From the NCBI GenBank assembly GCA_900546105.1, contig URBP01000034.1, forward strand, positions 1 to 20,360: a stretch of DNA of 20,360 nucleotides, given 5' to 3'. Both the position numbers and the translations under genes were made by a program. The notes beneath the pieces were generated by a model that searched no databases, was not told where the DNA came from, and worked only from the letters and a program-made list of their open reading frames with translations. Positions 1 through 8,087 of this stretch are shown here, one piece after another (position 1 is the first letter of the stretch; the number at the start of each line of letters is the position of its first letter). This DNA is from an uncultured Collinsella sp. (lineage in GTDB: Bacteria; Actinomycetota; Coriobacteriia; Coriobacteriales; Coriobacteriaceae).

Positions 1-24
1 TATTTGCAGGACCTGTTTTTGGGC

Positions 25-504
25 TTACTTTTCATGGATCTGCTTGCCGCAAAGATGCTCAATCGAAATCTCGTAGAGTTGGACGCCCTTGATGTCTTTG
101 GCGATTTCCTCTTCAACTTCTTCGGCAGAGGGGTAGTACTTAAGCGCGAGCTGGCGGACTTTGTCCTCGATAAACGCAGGTGTCTCATCTACCAGACGGC
201 AACGACCAAAGACCACGGTGCTCATAACATAGGGAGCCCAGTCATCGTCCTTGTACCACTCGTTGCCGTAAACGGTAAAGCAGACTTTATCATCACGCCT
301 GAGTGAATCGACCTTGTGGCCAGCCTTGGCACCATGGAAATAAATCTTGTCGTGCTCGGCGTCAAAGAAGTAGTTGACGGGAATGGCATACGGGTAGCCA
401 CCATCGCCGTTGACGGCAAAGACACCGCGCTTGCAGATAGCGAGCAACTCGCGCGCTTCCTCGTCAGTGATGGCGCGTTTCTTTCGACGTAAGGGCCTAA
501 ACAT
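25..504 (-). CDS. Pyridoxamine 5'-phosphate oxidase-like flavin-binding protein (NimA-like)
   Basis: The 159-residue protein has the split-barrel flavin-binding fold pattern of the PNPOx-like/NimA family. Visible marks are an N-terminal basic stretch (FRPLRRKKRAIT), the strand GYPYAIPVNYFF at about residues 36-47, and YFHGAKAGHK at 55-64, which is the family's most recognisable motif. Family members are small cytosolic flavoproteins; some (Nim proteins) are linked to 5-nitroimidazole reduction and resistance, but most have no proven substrate. The start at 504 is chosen because AGAAAGGAAG precedes that ATG; an upstream in-frame ATG at 543 lacks such a site. It lies 42 bases downstream of the sensor kinase gene on the same strand, so co-transcription is possible. 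Family placement is secure; drug resistance is not shown by the sequence. Confidence 0.88.
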   Translation of the reverse strand: MFRPLRRKKRAITDEEARELLAICKRGVFAVNGDGGYPYAIPVNYFFDAEHDKIYFHGAKAGHKVDSLRRDDKVCFTVYGNEWYKDDDWAPYVMSTVVFGRCRLVDETPAFIEDKVRQLALKYYPSAEEVEEEIAKDIKGVQLYEISIEHLCGKQIHEK

Positions 505-546
505 CGTTGGCTTCCTTTCTAACTGTGCATGGTGGGTGGGCACAAA

Positions 547-3351
547 CTATAGCGAAACAGTTCCGTTTTTCTTGATGCGGGCGAGGATGTTTTTGAGCTT
601 GTTAAAGTCGAGCGGTTTGGGCAGATGGGCGTTCATGCCGGCATCGTGTGCCGCCTTGGCGTCCTCGGCAAAGGCATTGGCGGTGAGCGCGATGATGGGG
701 ATGTCGGCTGCATCGGCCTTCTCGCTCAGACGAATCGCGCGAGTTGCCTCGTAGCCATCCATACCCGGCATCATGATGTCCATCAGGATCGCATCGAAGC
801 TGCCGGCGGGACGACTAGTGTATAGTTCGACCGCTTCTTTGCCGTCGGCGGCGCGAGTTACGACGATGCCTTCGCTTTCGAGCAGGGCCTGGGCAATTTC
901 GGCATTGAGCTCGTTGTCTTCGGCCAAAAGAACGTTCATGCCGGCAAGCGAGCAGCTGATCGCCTGCTCGTCCGCACCTTCTCTTGCCTGAGGGTTCTTG
1001 TCGATATCGAGCGGAATCTGGACGTTGAACGTACTTCCCATGCCGACCTCGCTCGAAATCTCAATCGTGCCGCCCATCATGTCTATGAGCGATTTGACGA
1101 TCGGCATGCCCATGCCAGTTCCCTGAAATTTACTGCGGGCATCGTTGCCCTCTTGGGCAAACGGTTCGTAGATGTGCTTTAGAAACTCGGGCGACATGCC
1201 GATGCCGGTGTCCGAGACGCTAAAGCAAAACACGGCGTGCTCGTCGTCGACCGGCTTGATGGTCGATGAGAACGTGACGGTGCCTCCGTGCTTGTTGTAC
1301 TTGATGCTGTTGTCGAGCAGGTTGACAAGGATCTGCCGAATATGGGTGGGGCTGCCGATCATATATTGGTCGACAGCGTAGGGCTCGCTGGTGTCGAGCA
1401 TGGTTATGCCGCGGTCCGATGCGCGGAGCTTGCACAGTACGAGCGCATTGTCGCACAGCTCTTTAAGGTTGAATGATTCGTGCTCGAGCGTCACTTTGCG
1501 CTCCTCGATCCTGCCCATCTCGAGGATGTCGTTAATCAGTGACAGCAGGTGATTGGCGGCAACGCGCGCCTTGGCGCGGCTTTCGCGGGCGACCTGCATG
1601 TCGCCTTCTCTCAATTCCTCAATTTCGATAAGGCCCAGGATGCCGTTGAGCGGCGTGCGGATGTCGTGGCTCATGCGCGTGAGGAAAGCGGTTTTGGCGG
1701 CGTTGGCGGCATCGGCTTTCTGCCGTTCCTCCTGTGCGCGGTAAAGCGACCAGACAAGGATGACGATGCCGGTGAGCAAAATGCAGATGACGACTGCCGC
1801 AATGACGATGCGGTTGCGGTAGAGAAGTCGGAACGCATCCGATTCTTGCGCCGAGTACGATGTGGGGAAATAGCTGTTTGCAGAGAGCGATTCACCTGCA
1901 TTGACGATGCCCTTATTGATGATTCCCAGCAGCTCGGGCTTGCCGCGCGAAATTAAACACGATAGTTGTGCCGTGTTGGTGAGTTCCTGTGTTTCGAAAT
2001 CCTCGATGTCGTAGATGTCGCGGAGAGTTTCCAGGCGCGTGCTGGGGACAATGATGCAACGTGCCTTCCCCTCATCGAGGGCTTTGAGCACCTCGCCGTC
2101 ATTCGAATACTCGGTTACCGTTGCGTTCGGAAAGAGACTTTCGAGCTCAAAACGGTTAACGATTGTGCTCTTTGTACAAGCGATGTTCTTAAGGTCGCTG
2201 TTCAGGTTTTTGCCACTGTGAATGGCGGTCAGCGAAACCGTTCCCATCGAGTTTGACTGGATGACCCCTGTCTGCTCGGCGAGCCAGTAGTCGCGAAACA
2301 ACGGCAGGGCGACATCGATGGTCCCGTTGGAAAGGGCTTTGATCATTTGTTTGTTGCTCGAGAGTGCGATTGTTTTGACCGTAATGCCAAACTTGTCGTG
2401 CAACGTCGTTGCAAGCGAGGCGAGCGACCCTTCCATCTCGCCGTCGTCATTTTGCGTACAGTAGGGAAGTTGGTTTTTAAGATAGCCGATCGTGATGGTA
2501 TTGCCGTTTTCTTTGAGCCAGGTGGTCTCGGGGCCGGTGAGCGATGACGAGCCACTGTTTTGGGTCGAGTAACTCGATTTGACTTCCTCGTTATAGCGCG
2601 GGTTATCGCGGGCGATGGTCGTCATGGCGGCGTTGATGTCGTTCATCAGATCAGGGCGGCTTTTGGGAACGGCAAAATAGTAGTCGCTCGAGCCTACGTA
2701 GAACATGGGTGACGCATCGGGCGACGAAATGGTGTCGTTCATGATGACGGCGTCGACCTCGCCGTCTGCAAGCGCCTCAAAGAGGGCACTGCCGGTGTCG
2801 ATTTCTTTATAGGTGCAGGTAACGCCTTCGTCGGCGAGCCACTGCTGGCCGACGATAGTTTGCATAACGCCAGAGTTGCAGCCGATGGTGAGGCCTTGGA
2901 GCGCCTGGGGGTCACCCTTGGCCAGGTCGTCGCGGTCGGGCCTGGCGTAGATGTAGTAGCGCTCGGTGCCCTCGGGGTTCGAGGAAAAGAGCAGCTTCTG
3001 CTCGCGTTCTGCCGAATACGAGATGTTGGGCATGAGGTCGATTTCGCCTGCTTCGAGCATGTCCATAAGCTCGGAGAAGGTGCCGCTAACGTATTCGTAT
3101 TGCCAGCCCTTTGTGTAATACGAGAGGGTCTGGAGGTACTCGTAGCCCCACCCCGAGAGTCGCTCGCCCGGCATGCCTTCCTGGAAGCCTTTGTTGTTGA
3201 CGAGCCAGCCAACGCGGACCGTCTTGACCTGCTGGTCGGAGTCGGCGGCAAAGGCGGGGGCGGGCATGACGGCGCTCAGTATGGCGAGCGCGGCAAGCGC
3301 GACGGCCAGGGTGCGATATAGAGCCAAGCGAAGGACGGCGGAAGGTTTCAC
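547..3351 (-). CDS. Hybrid sensor histidine kinase with two periplasmic solute-binding sensor domains
   Basis: A membrane signalling kinase of the BvgS/EvgS-like layout. Residue numbers count from the longer ATG start at 3384. Domains in order: signal peptide (about 14-47, ending APAFAA), first SBP_bac_3-type domain (55-265), second one (295-515), one membrane helix (525-548), HisKA with MSHDIRTPLNG (phospho-acceptor H573), HATPase with N box around N688/N692, DTGIGM at 725-730 and GTGMGM at 755-760, and a C-terminal receiver (816-938) with phospho-acceptor D869 in ILMDIMMPGMDG and K923. No Hpt domain or separate response regulator is nearby, so the output partner is unknown. The GTG at 3351 is preferred because AGGA lies 6 bases upstream and a clean signal peptide follows; the ATG at 3384 has no ribosome binding site. 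The ligand probably is an amino acid or similar small solute, by family inference. Confidence 0.9.
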   Translation of the reverse strand: MKPSAVLRLALYRTLAVALAALAILSAVMPAPAFAADSDQQVKTVRVGWLVNNKGFQEGMPGERLSGWGYEYLQTLSYYTKGWQYEYVSGTFSELMDMLEAGEIDLMPNISYSAEREQKLLFSSNPEGTERYYIYARPDRDDLAKGDPQALQGLTIGCNSGVMQTIVGQQWLADEGVTCTYKEIDTGSALFEALADGEVDAVIMNDTISSPDASPMFYVGSSDYYFAVPKSRPDLMNDINAAMTTIARDNPRYNEEVKSSYSTQNSGSSSLTGPETTWLKENGNTITIGYLKNQLPYCTQNDDGEMEGSLASLATTLHDKFGITVKTIALSSNKQMIKALSNGTIDVALPLFRDYWLAEQTGVIQSNSMGTVSLTAIHSGKNLNSDLKNIACTKSTIVNRFELESLFPNATVTEYSNDGEVLKALDEGKARCIIVPSTRLETLRDIYDIEDFETQELTNTAQLSCLISRGKPELLGIINKGIVNAGESLSANSYFPTSYSAQESDAFRLLYRNRIVIAAVVICILLTGIVILVWSLYRAQEERQKADAANAAKTAFLTRMSHDIRTPLNGILGLIEIEELREGDMQVARESRAKARVAANHLLSLINDILEMGRIEERKVTLEHESFNLKELCDNALVLCKLRASDRGITMLDTSEPYAVDQYMIGSPTHIRQILVNLLDNSIKYNKHGGTVTFSSTIKPVDDEHAVFCFSVSDTGIGMSPEFLKHIYEPFAQEGNDARSKFQGTGMGMPIVKSLIDMMGGTIEISSEVGMGSTFNVQIPLDIDKNPQAREGADEQAISCSLAGMNVLLAEDNELNAEIAQALLESEGIVVTRAADGKEAVELYTSRPAGSFDAILMDIMMPGMDGYEATRAIRLSEKADAADIPIIALTANAFAEDAKAAHDAGMNAHLPKPLDFNKLKNILARIKKNGTVSL

Positions 3352-3437
3352 ATGAAATCCTATCGAGTTGAGACAGTTTCGCATAAGGATACCAGCTCAG
3401 CCTGCCCATTCAGCCGCCGCACCGCTAAACGGTTAGG

Positions 3438-3493
3438 TAGTCATTGGGGACGTTCTTAAATGACTAGTCGTTTAAGAACGTCCCCAATGACTA
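3438..3493. repeat. 56-bp near-perfect palindrome (REP-like element)
   Basis: The left arm 3438-3460 pairs perfectly with 3471-3493 (23 bp). Inside it, 3462-3465 pairs with 3466-3469, leaving a single T/G pair (3461/3470) as the only imperfection across the whole 56 bp. The arm carries the core GGGGACGTTCTT and both ends carry the sequence ATGACTA/TAGTCAT. There is no U run, so it is not a normal terminator, although it would stop or stabilise RNA. It sits between the divergent kinase gene and the potassium channel gene. A related GGGACGTTCCTT core occurs again at 15995-16045. By analogy with REP/BIME elements mobilised by RAYT-type Y1 transposases it may be a dispersed element; no transposase is in the window. 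Confidence 0.85.
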
Positions 3494-3514
3494 GTTCCGT
3501 TTGCGGGGGAGGCG

Positions 3515-3523
3515 TGGGACAAT
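3515..3523 (+). promoter_or_regulatory. Extended -10 promoter for the potassium channel gene
   Basis: TGGGACAAT fits an extended -10 element (TGn followed by a TATAAT-like hexamer, GACAAT). It lies 41 bases before the chosen ATG. No convincing -35 is present, which is tolerated with an extended -10. The same TGnGACAAT word precedes two other genes in this window (16071 and 17821). Confidence 0.5.
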
Positions 3524-3564
3524 ACCGAGCGAATGTGATTGGGCGTCTGGGAAAAGGGGTCGCG

Positions 3565-3990
3565 ATGAACAAGTTGAGGACGCTTGCCGACGTGTTGCGC
3601 CAGGCTGGCTTTGCGCGCATCACGGGCCTGTTTCTCGTCTTCTATCTGCTGTGCTCGACGGCCGTCTGGCTGTCCGAGCCCACGACCCTTACGTTTGGCG
3701 ACGGCCTCTGGTTTAGCTTTGAGACCGTATCGACGATCGGCTTCGGTGATATCCCGGCCGAGACGCCGGTTGCCCGCGCTATCACCGTCGTTTTGAGCGT
3801 CATCAGCATCTTCTACATCGCCATGCTCACGGGCGTGGCGGTGAACTACTGCAACACGCTCATCAAGATGCGCCAAAAGGACACCATGGCGCGCTTTATG
3901 GATGATCTGGAGCATTTGGAAGAGCTCGATCGTGACGAGCTTGCCGACCTATCGCGCCGTGTGCGCGAATATCGCCGACGCCAACGCTAG
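3565..3990 (+). CDS. Two-helix potassium channel (Ion_trans_2 family)
   Basis: The 141-residue protein has a KcsA-like minimal pore plan: helix 1 at about 16-36, a pore loop with the selectivity filter TIGFGD at 57-62 (variant of TVGYGD), and helix 2 at about 70-100. The tail (101-141) is highly charged, rich in Asp/Glu then Arg, and probably helical. There is no RCK/TrkA_N regulatory domain, so gating is not explained by the visible sequence. It would form a homotetramer in the cytoplasmic membrane, by family knowledge. The ATG at 3565 is chosen because AAAAGGGG is suitably placed upstream and the first helix then begins near the N-terminus; an earlier in-frame ATG at 3460 lies inside the palindrome and is rejected. 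The gene for a LOG-family protein follows after 36 bases and may share its transcript. Confidence 0.88.
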   Translation: MNKLRTLADVLRQAGFARITGLFLVFYLLCSTAVWLSEPTTLTFGDGLWFSFETVSTIGFGDIPAETPVARAITVVLSVISIFYIAMLTGVAVNYCNTLIKMRQKDTMARFMDDLEHLEELDRDELADLSRRVREYRRRQR

Positions 3991-4026
3991 AACGGGCGCC
4001 GCGCGTCACGACGAGGGGGACTGAAT

Positions 4027-4560
4027 ATGAATATCACGGTATACCTGGGTGCCAGCGTCGGCAATGACCCGGCGTTTCTGCCCGCGGTGCAGGAGCTGGG
4101 CGACTGGATTGGCGCTAACGGACACGCGTTGGTATACGGCGGGTCCAAGTCGGGTCTGATGGGTGCGCTCGCCGATAGCGTACTCGAGGCAGGTGGACAC
4201 GTGACGGGTGTTGAACCGAGCTTTTTTATCGAGGCCGAGTTTCAACATGACGGTATCGACGACCTCATCGTGACGAGTGACATGGCCGAACGCAAGGCCA
4301 AGATGATTGAGCTCGGTGACGCGTTCATCGCCTTTCCCGGTGGGACGGGTACGCTCGAGGAGATTGCCGAGGTCATGTCCGCCGTGTCGTTGGGGCATCT
4401 CGATGCGCCGTGCATTCTGTACAACCTTGGGGGCTACTACAACGATCTTAAGGCGTTGCTCGAGCACATGATTGATAAAGGGCTTTCGAGCCCGAGGCGC
4501 CAGCACGGCATCTACTTTGCCGACGATTTGCGCGAGATTGCCTCGATTATCAACGGATAA
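4027..4560 (+). CDS. LOG family protein (TIGR00730-type nucleoside 5'-monophosphate phosphoribohydrolase)
   Basis: The 177-residue protein carries the LOG-family signatures: YGGSKSGLMG at 37-46, the Arg-Lys pair in AERKAKM at 87-93, and PGGTGTLEE at 104-112 with the catalytic Glu. Length and Rossmann-like order are normal for the family, often misannotated as lysine decarboxylase. Characterised members release the base from cytokinin riboside or purine nucleoside monophosphates; in this kind of bacterium the physiological substrate is unknown. GAGGGGGA upstream of ATG 4027 is a good ribosome binding site. It follows the potassium channel by 36 bases on the same strand. Functionally the neighbours give no hint, so a role in nucleotide recycling is a family inference only. 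Confidence 0.92.
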   Translation: MNITVYLGASVGNDPAFLPAVQELGDWIGANGHALVYGGSKSGLMGALADSVLEAGGHVTGVEPSFFIEAEFQHDGIDDLIVTSDMAERKAKMIELGDAFIAFPGGTGTLEEIAEVMSAVSLGHLDAPCILYNLGGYYNDLKALLEHMIDKGLSSPRRQHGIYFADDLREIASIING

Positions 4561-4640
4561 GTCTTGAGCCTGCCCCACTATGACTCCCAATGGTGCCGTT
4601 TGCGGCGCAGACGGTTGGCTCGTTCGGGTAACGCTCGCTC

Positions 4641-4646
4641 TACAAT
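4641..4646 (+). promoter_or_regulatory. Candidate -10 box for the ClC-type gene
   Basis: TACAAT lies 39 bases before ATG 4686, matching five of six consensus positions. No good -35 is placed 16-18 bases upstream. The rest of the 4561-4685 gap shows no clear terminator or other feature. Confidence 0.4.
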
Positions 4647-4685
4647 AAAACGTATCTTTGCCGAATTTGACCACGGGAGGTCCCG

Positions 4686-5984
4686 ATGGATAGTCTTGCA
4701 AAACCCAAAAACCGTGCGCTGTTTTTAGTTAGCGTTGCCGTGACCGGTGCGTTCGCAGGCGCCGCGGTCTGGCTGTTCTTTTTTGCGATGGAGCACGGTG
4801 TCGACTATCTATGGACCGAGATTCCGCACGCGCTGGGCGTCGCTTCGCCTGAGCTCGCGAGCGGCCCGTTCGGTTTTCTGCCGTACCCGTTTTTTGTCTG
4901 CTTGCTGGGCGGCCTGCTGATCGGTCTGTACGAAAAGATTACGGGCACCAAGACCGATGACCTCAACCAGGTGATGGCCAAGGTTAAACAAGACGGTCGC
5001 TACCCGTACGACAACCTCGGCAAGCTTTCGCTTGCGGCATTGCTGCCGCTGCTGTTTGGCGGAAGTATTGGACCGGAGGCCGGCCTGACCGGAGTTATCG
5101 CGGGTCTGTGCAGCTGGGTCGGCGACCGCATGCGTCGCTTTGGCGCCGAGTTTAGGGAGCTCACGCTGCTGGGCACCCAGGCTGCCCTGACGGCGCTCTT
5201 TACCGCGCCCGTGTTTGGCTTTGTGGCGCCGCTCGCCGGTAGCGCCGACGGCCAGGGCGCTGGCGAGGACTCCGCGTCCGATGAGATCACCATCAAGCTG
5301 CCCAAGGCGCAAAAGACCGTGGTCTACGGCATCGCGATTGCCGGCGGTCTGGGCACCTATCTGCTGCTCGGCCAGCTTATGGGCGGCGGCATGGGCATGC
5401 CCAGGTTCGAGGCCGCCCAGGTGGGTAACCTGGAACTTGTCTGGCTCATTCCGCTGGCGTTGGTCGGCACCGTATGCGGTTGGCTGTACTTTGTCTCTGA
5501 GCATGCAAGCGAGGCACTGTCCCATGCAATAGGGGAGCGCCCGGTCGTCAAGGCCATGCTGGCCGGCCTGGCGCTCGCCATCTGTGGCACGGTCCTGCCC
5601 TACACCATGTTTGCCGGCGAGACCCAGGCCGATGTGCTCATGGAAACCTATCTGACCATTCCCGCTGGCGTGCTTATCGCGACCGGTCTTGTTAAGGCCA
5701 TGCTGACGCCCGCCCTCATCAACCTTGGTTGGCGCGGCGGCCACTTCTTCCCGGTTATCTTCTCGGGTGTGAGCCTGGGCTATGGCCTTGCCATCCTCAC
5801 CGGCGCAGATCCGGTCTTTTGCGTCGCCGTCTGCACCGCCTCGACGATGGGCGCCGTCATGCGTCAGCCCGTCATGGTCGTGGGCCTGCTGCTCATGTGC
5901 TTCCCGCTCAAGGGCATCGTCTGCATGATCATCGCCGCTGTTATCGCCGCCGGCATTCCGCTTCCCAAGCCGCTGCGCAAGTAG
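4686..5984 (+). CDS. ClC-type (voltage-gated chloride channel family) ion channel/transporter
   Basis: The 432-residue integral membrane protein resembles the YfeO-like branch of the ClC superfamily. The visible ClC marks are GGSIGPEAGLTG at 125-136 (equivalent to the GxEGP region, with Glu131 the likely gating acid) and GWRGGHFFPVIF at 348-359 (equivalent to the GxFxP region). About ten hydrophobic segments are spread along the chain. A polar, acidic loop rich in Gly, Asp and Glu at about 186-200 separates the two halves. Family members move chloride or fluoride, either passively or coupled to protons; the ion cannot be read from this sequence. The start follows GGGAGG seven bases upstream. 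The gene is convergent with the ABC permease gene after 95 bases without an obvious terminator. Confidence 0.85.
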   Translation: MDSLAKPKNRALFLVSVAVTGAFAGAAVWLFFFAMEHGVDYLWTEIPHALGVASPELASGPFGFLPYPFFVCLLGGLLIGLYEKITGTKTDDLNQVMAKVKQDGRYPYDNLGKLSLAALLPLLFGGSIGPEAGLTGVIAGLCSWVGDRMRRFGAEFRELTLLGTQAALTALFTAPVFGFVAPLAGSADGQGAGEDSASDEITIKLPKAQKTVVYGIAIAGGLGTYLLLGQLMGGGMGMPRFEAAQVGNLELVWLIPLALVGTVCGWLYFVSEHASEALSHAIGERPVVKAMLAGLALAICGTVLPYTMFAGETQADVLMETYLTIPAGVLIATGLVKAMLTPALINLGWRGGHFFPVIFSGVSLGYGLAILTGADPVFCVAVCTASTMGAVMRQPVMVVGLLLMCFPLKGIVCMIIAAVIAAGIPLPKPLRK

Positions 5985-6079
5985 TACGGTGGCGCACGCC
6001 GGGGACATGCCGTTTGCCATGGATTTGCGGATGGGCGATTGCGACCGATTGCGGCCCGCGTGGGTCGAGATTTGCTTGC

Positions 6080-6778
6080 CTACAGGTCGCGTGCCCGATA
6101 GACCTTGGTGCTGACGGTGCAGCTGATTGCACATAGCGTGAGGGCCAGTACGGCAATTCCTGCGCACAGGCAGCCGAGGACGGCGGGATCGGGATTCGCC
6201 CCAGCAATCGACATGAGCCAGTTGCTGATGGGGTTGGAGGAGCTCAGCGTGGCCATGGCAAGGCATCCGAGCAGGGCAAACAGGCCGACGGAAAGGCGCA
6301 GCGCCTCCATGTGTCCAAATCGAAAGAACAGCGGCTGTGCCAGAAACACCATCATGAGGGAGATGAGCATCGATGCGGCGGAGGCTATTGTGGTCTCAAA
6401 GACGATCTGTCCCGTCGAGGGCATGCCCGTGTGATCGAAGAACGGAAGAGTGATGGTGCTCAAAAGCACGGTCGCGCACGCCATGATGGCCGAGAAAGCA
6501 ACGATACACAGGTAGCGTGCGCAGATGATGTCTTTGCGCGAGAAGGGCAGCGTTGCCCGATAACGCTCCCAACCGTTTTGATTGTCGAAGCCGGCCAGCG
6601 AGCTCATGACCATGATGGGTGACATGGCACTGACCGCGCAGGCGCCGGCGCTCATGCCGGAATCGCCATCCGACGCGTTGGCGAGCGTCAGCACGACGAA
6701 GATGAACAAGCCGACGCCCGCAATGCTCGGGACAAGCGTGCGAACGATGGCGAGCTCGGACATAAAGGCGCGTTTCAT
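6080..6778 (-). CDS. ABC-2 type transporter permease
   Basis: The 232-residue protein has about six membrane segments (roughly 13-33, 43-60, 90-112, 128-150, 160-180, 200-222), with the motif GWERYRATLPFSRKDI at 69-84, typical of the cytoplasmic loop in bacterial ABC-2 permeases. Its start overlaps the stop of the ATPase gene (ATGA), so the two are translationally coupled and surely form one transporter. The cargo is unknown. YtrA-controlled ABC systems of this layout (small GntR regulator, ATPase, permease) often respond to envelope stress or cell-wall-active antibiotics, and that is the best inference here. The permease is shorter than drug-exporter half-transporters. No terminator follows the stop at 6080. 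Confidence 0.85.
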   Translation of the reverse strand: MKRAFMSELAIVRTLVPSIAGVGLFIFVVLTLANASDGDSGMSAGACAVSAMSPIMVMSSLAGFDNQNGWERYRATLPFSRKDIICARYLCIVAFSAIMACATVLLSTITLPFFDHTGMPSTGQIVFETTIASAASMLISLMMVFLAQPLFFRFGHMEALRLSVGLFALLGCLAMATLSSSNPISNWLMSIAGANPDPAVLGCLCAGIAVLALTLCAISCTVSTKVYRARDL

Positions 6779-7656
6779 TTCGAAGCCCCTTTCAGCGTGA
6801 GGCGCAGGTAGTCATCAATGGTTGCCCGATCGCAGGGAATCTCGGGGAAGGCTTCGAGCGCTTCGCGACGGTTGGGCACGAGCACGTCCACGCTATAGGC
6901 GTGGTGGGCGGCACGGGCGCCTTCGACGCAAGCCATAAGCTCGGCGGCCTGTGCTTGGGTGCAGTGGGCGATGCCGGCGCGGTCGGTAATGTCCTCGCGC
7001 GGCAGGTCAAACATAATCGAGCCGTTATCGATGCAGATGACACGGTCGGCGGCGCGATCGAGGTCGGACGTAATGTGGCTCGAGAGCAGCACGCTGCGCT
7101 GACCGTCGGAAACAAAGGCGAGCAGCTCATCGAGTAGTTCCTCGCGCGCCATGGGATCGAGGCCCGCGGTGGCTTCGTCCAAAACCAGCAGCCTGGCATT
7201 GTGGCTGAGCGCACAGGCGAGCTGCAGCTTCATACCCATGCCGCGGGAGAGGTCCTTGACCTTGGCTTTGGGATCAAGGCCAAATCGGTCGATAAATCTG
7301 GCGAATGTTTCGCAGCTCCACGTGGGGTACGCCGGGCCTACGAGCCTCTCGATCTGGCCCACCTTGAGCGTGGAGGGGAAGGGACACGTGTCCAGGACGA
7401 GGCCGATGCGGGAGCGCAGGTGGCGCTGCGTCTCGTCGGGCGCGTTGGCGTCGCAGCGCTGTCCAAGCAGATGCACCTCGCCGGCATCGGGCTTTATAAG
7501 CCCAAGCGCGGCGCGAATGGTCGTCGTCTTGCCGGCGCCATTTGCGCCCACAAAGCCAACGATCTGGCCGGGCTCCACGGCGAGTGTGACGTCTCGCAAC
7601 GAAAAACGGTCGCTCACGCGGCGTGAGATGCCTTTGAGTTCTAAAAGGTTTTGCAT
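6775..7656 (-). CDS. ABC transporter ATP-binding protein
   Basis: The 293-residue cytosolic ATPase has Walker A GANGAGKT at 37-44, a signature-like LSRGM at 136-140 (a variant of LSGGQ, common in ABC-2 export ATPases), Walker B LLVLDEATAGLD at 156-167 and the switch His194. The C-terminal 80 residues after the H loop form the usual accessory region of this family. The start at 7656 is chosen because AGAAAGG precedes it and it begins the beta strand of the nucleotide-binding domain; the frame stays open upstream to 8121 but that part overlaps the GntR gene in another frame and is not real. It is the middle gene of the GntR-ATPase-permease operon, 23 bases after the regulator and overlapping the permease start. 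Confidence 0.93.
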   Translation of the reverse strand: MQNLLELKGISRRVSDRFSLRDVTLAVEPGQIVGFVGANGAGKTTTIRAALGLIKPDAGEVHLLGQRCDANAPDETQRHLRSRIGLVLDTCPFPSTLKVGQIERLVGPAYPTWSCETFARFIDRFGLDPKAKVKDLSRGMGMKLQLACALSHNARLLVLDEATAGLDPMAREELLDELLAFVSDGQRSVLLSSHITSDLDRAADRVICIDNGSIMFDLPREDITDRAGIAHCTQAQAAELMACVEGARAAHHAYSVDVLVPNRREALEAFPEIPCDRATIDDYLRLTLKGASK

Positions 7657-7679
7657 GGTATAGCCTTTCTTGCAGATGG

Positions 7680-8060
7680 CTACTGCATGGTTTCGGGGGC
7701 TACGAGGTCGAGCATCTCGTGCAGCTTGTCGCGCGTGACGCCCAAGGCTTCGGCTTGGCTCGCCGCTTTCGCAAGCAGCTCTTCGATATGGCAGAGCTGG
7801 TTTTCGCGCAAGAGTTCCTGGTTGCCCTCGGCGACAAAGCAGCCCTTGCCCTGCACGGTGCAGATAAAGCCGAGCTGCTCCAGGTCGGCATAGGCGCGCT
7901 TGGTGGTGATGACACTCACGCCAAGATCGCTCGCGAGTGCACGGATGCTGGGGAGTTTGGCTCCCGCAGCGAGCGCGCCCGAAAGGATCTGAGCTTTGAC
8001 TTGCGAGGCTATTTGCTCGTAGATGGGCTTGTCGCTCGAATTGGATAGGATAATGTCCAC
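7680..8060 (-). CDS. GntR family transcriptional regulator, YtrA subfamily
   Basis: The 126-residue protein has a GntR winged helix-turn-helix at about 10-77 (PIYEQIASQVKAQILSG, then LPSIRALASDLGVS, then the wing GFICTVQGKGCFVA) and only a short helical tail of about 50 residues. That small size marks the YtrA subfamily, whose members are usually encoded first in an operon with an ABC transporter and repress it. The start codon is GTG at 8060, with AAGGAG suitably placed upstream. The ATPase and permease genes follow directly on the same strand. An inverted repeat upstream (8088-8121) is the probable operator, giving autoregulation. The effector is unknown; YtrA repressors are frequently relieved by cell-wall-active compounds. 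Confidence 0.92.
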   Translation of the reverse strand: MDIILSNSSDKPIYEQIASQVKAQILSGALAAGAKLPSIRALASDLGVSVITTKRAYADLEQLGFICTVQGKGCFVAEGNQELLRENQLCHIEELLAKAASQAEALGVTRDKLHEMLDLVAPETMQ

Positions 8061-8087
8061 AGCGGCTCCTTAGCTGTTGGGCTACAC

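Noticed and set aside
3438..3493. Palindrome as a simple terminator
   Set aside because: There is no T run on either strand and it lies between divergent gene starts, not after a gene end.
4809..6266. Long open frame on the minus strand opposite the ClC gene
   Set aside because: Composition (Gln, His, Arg rich) is typical of antisense frames in GC-rich DNA; the plus-strand gene has clear ClC motifs.
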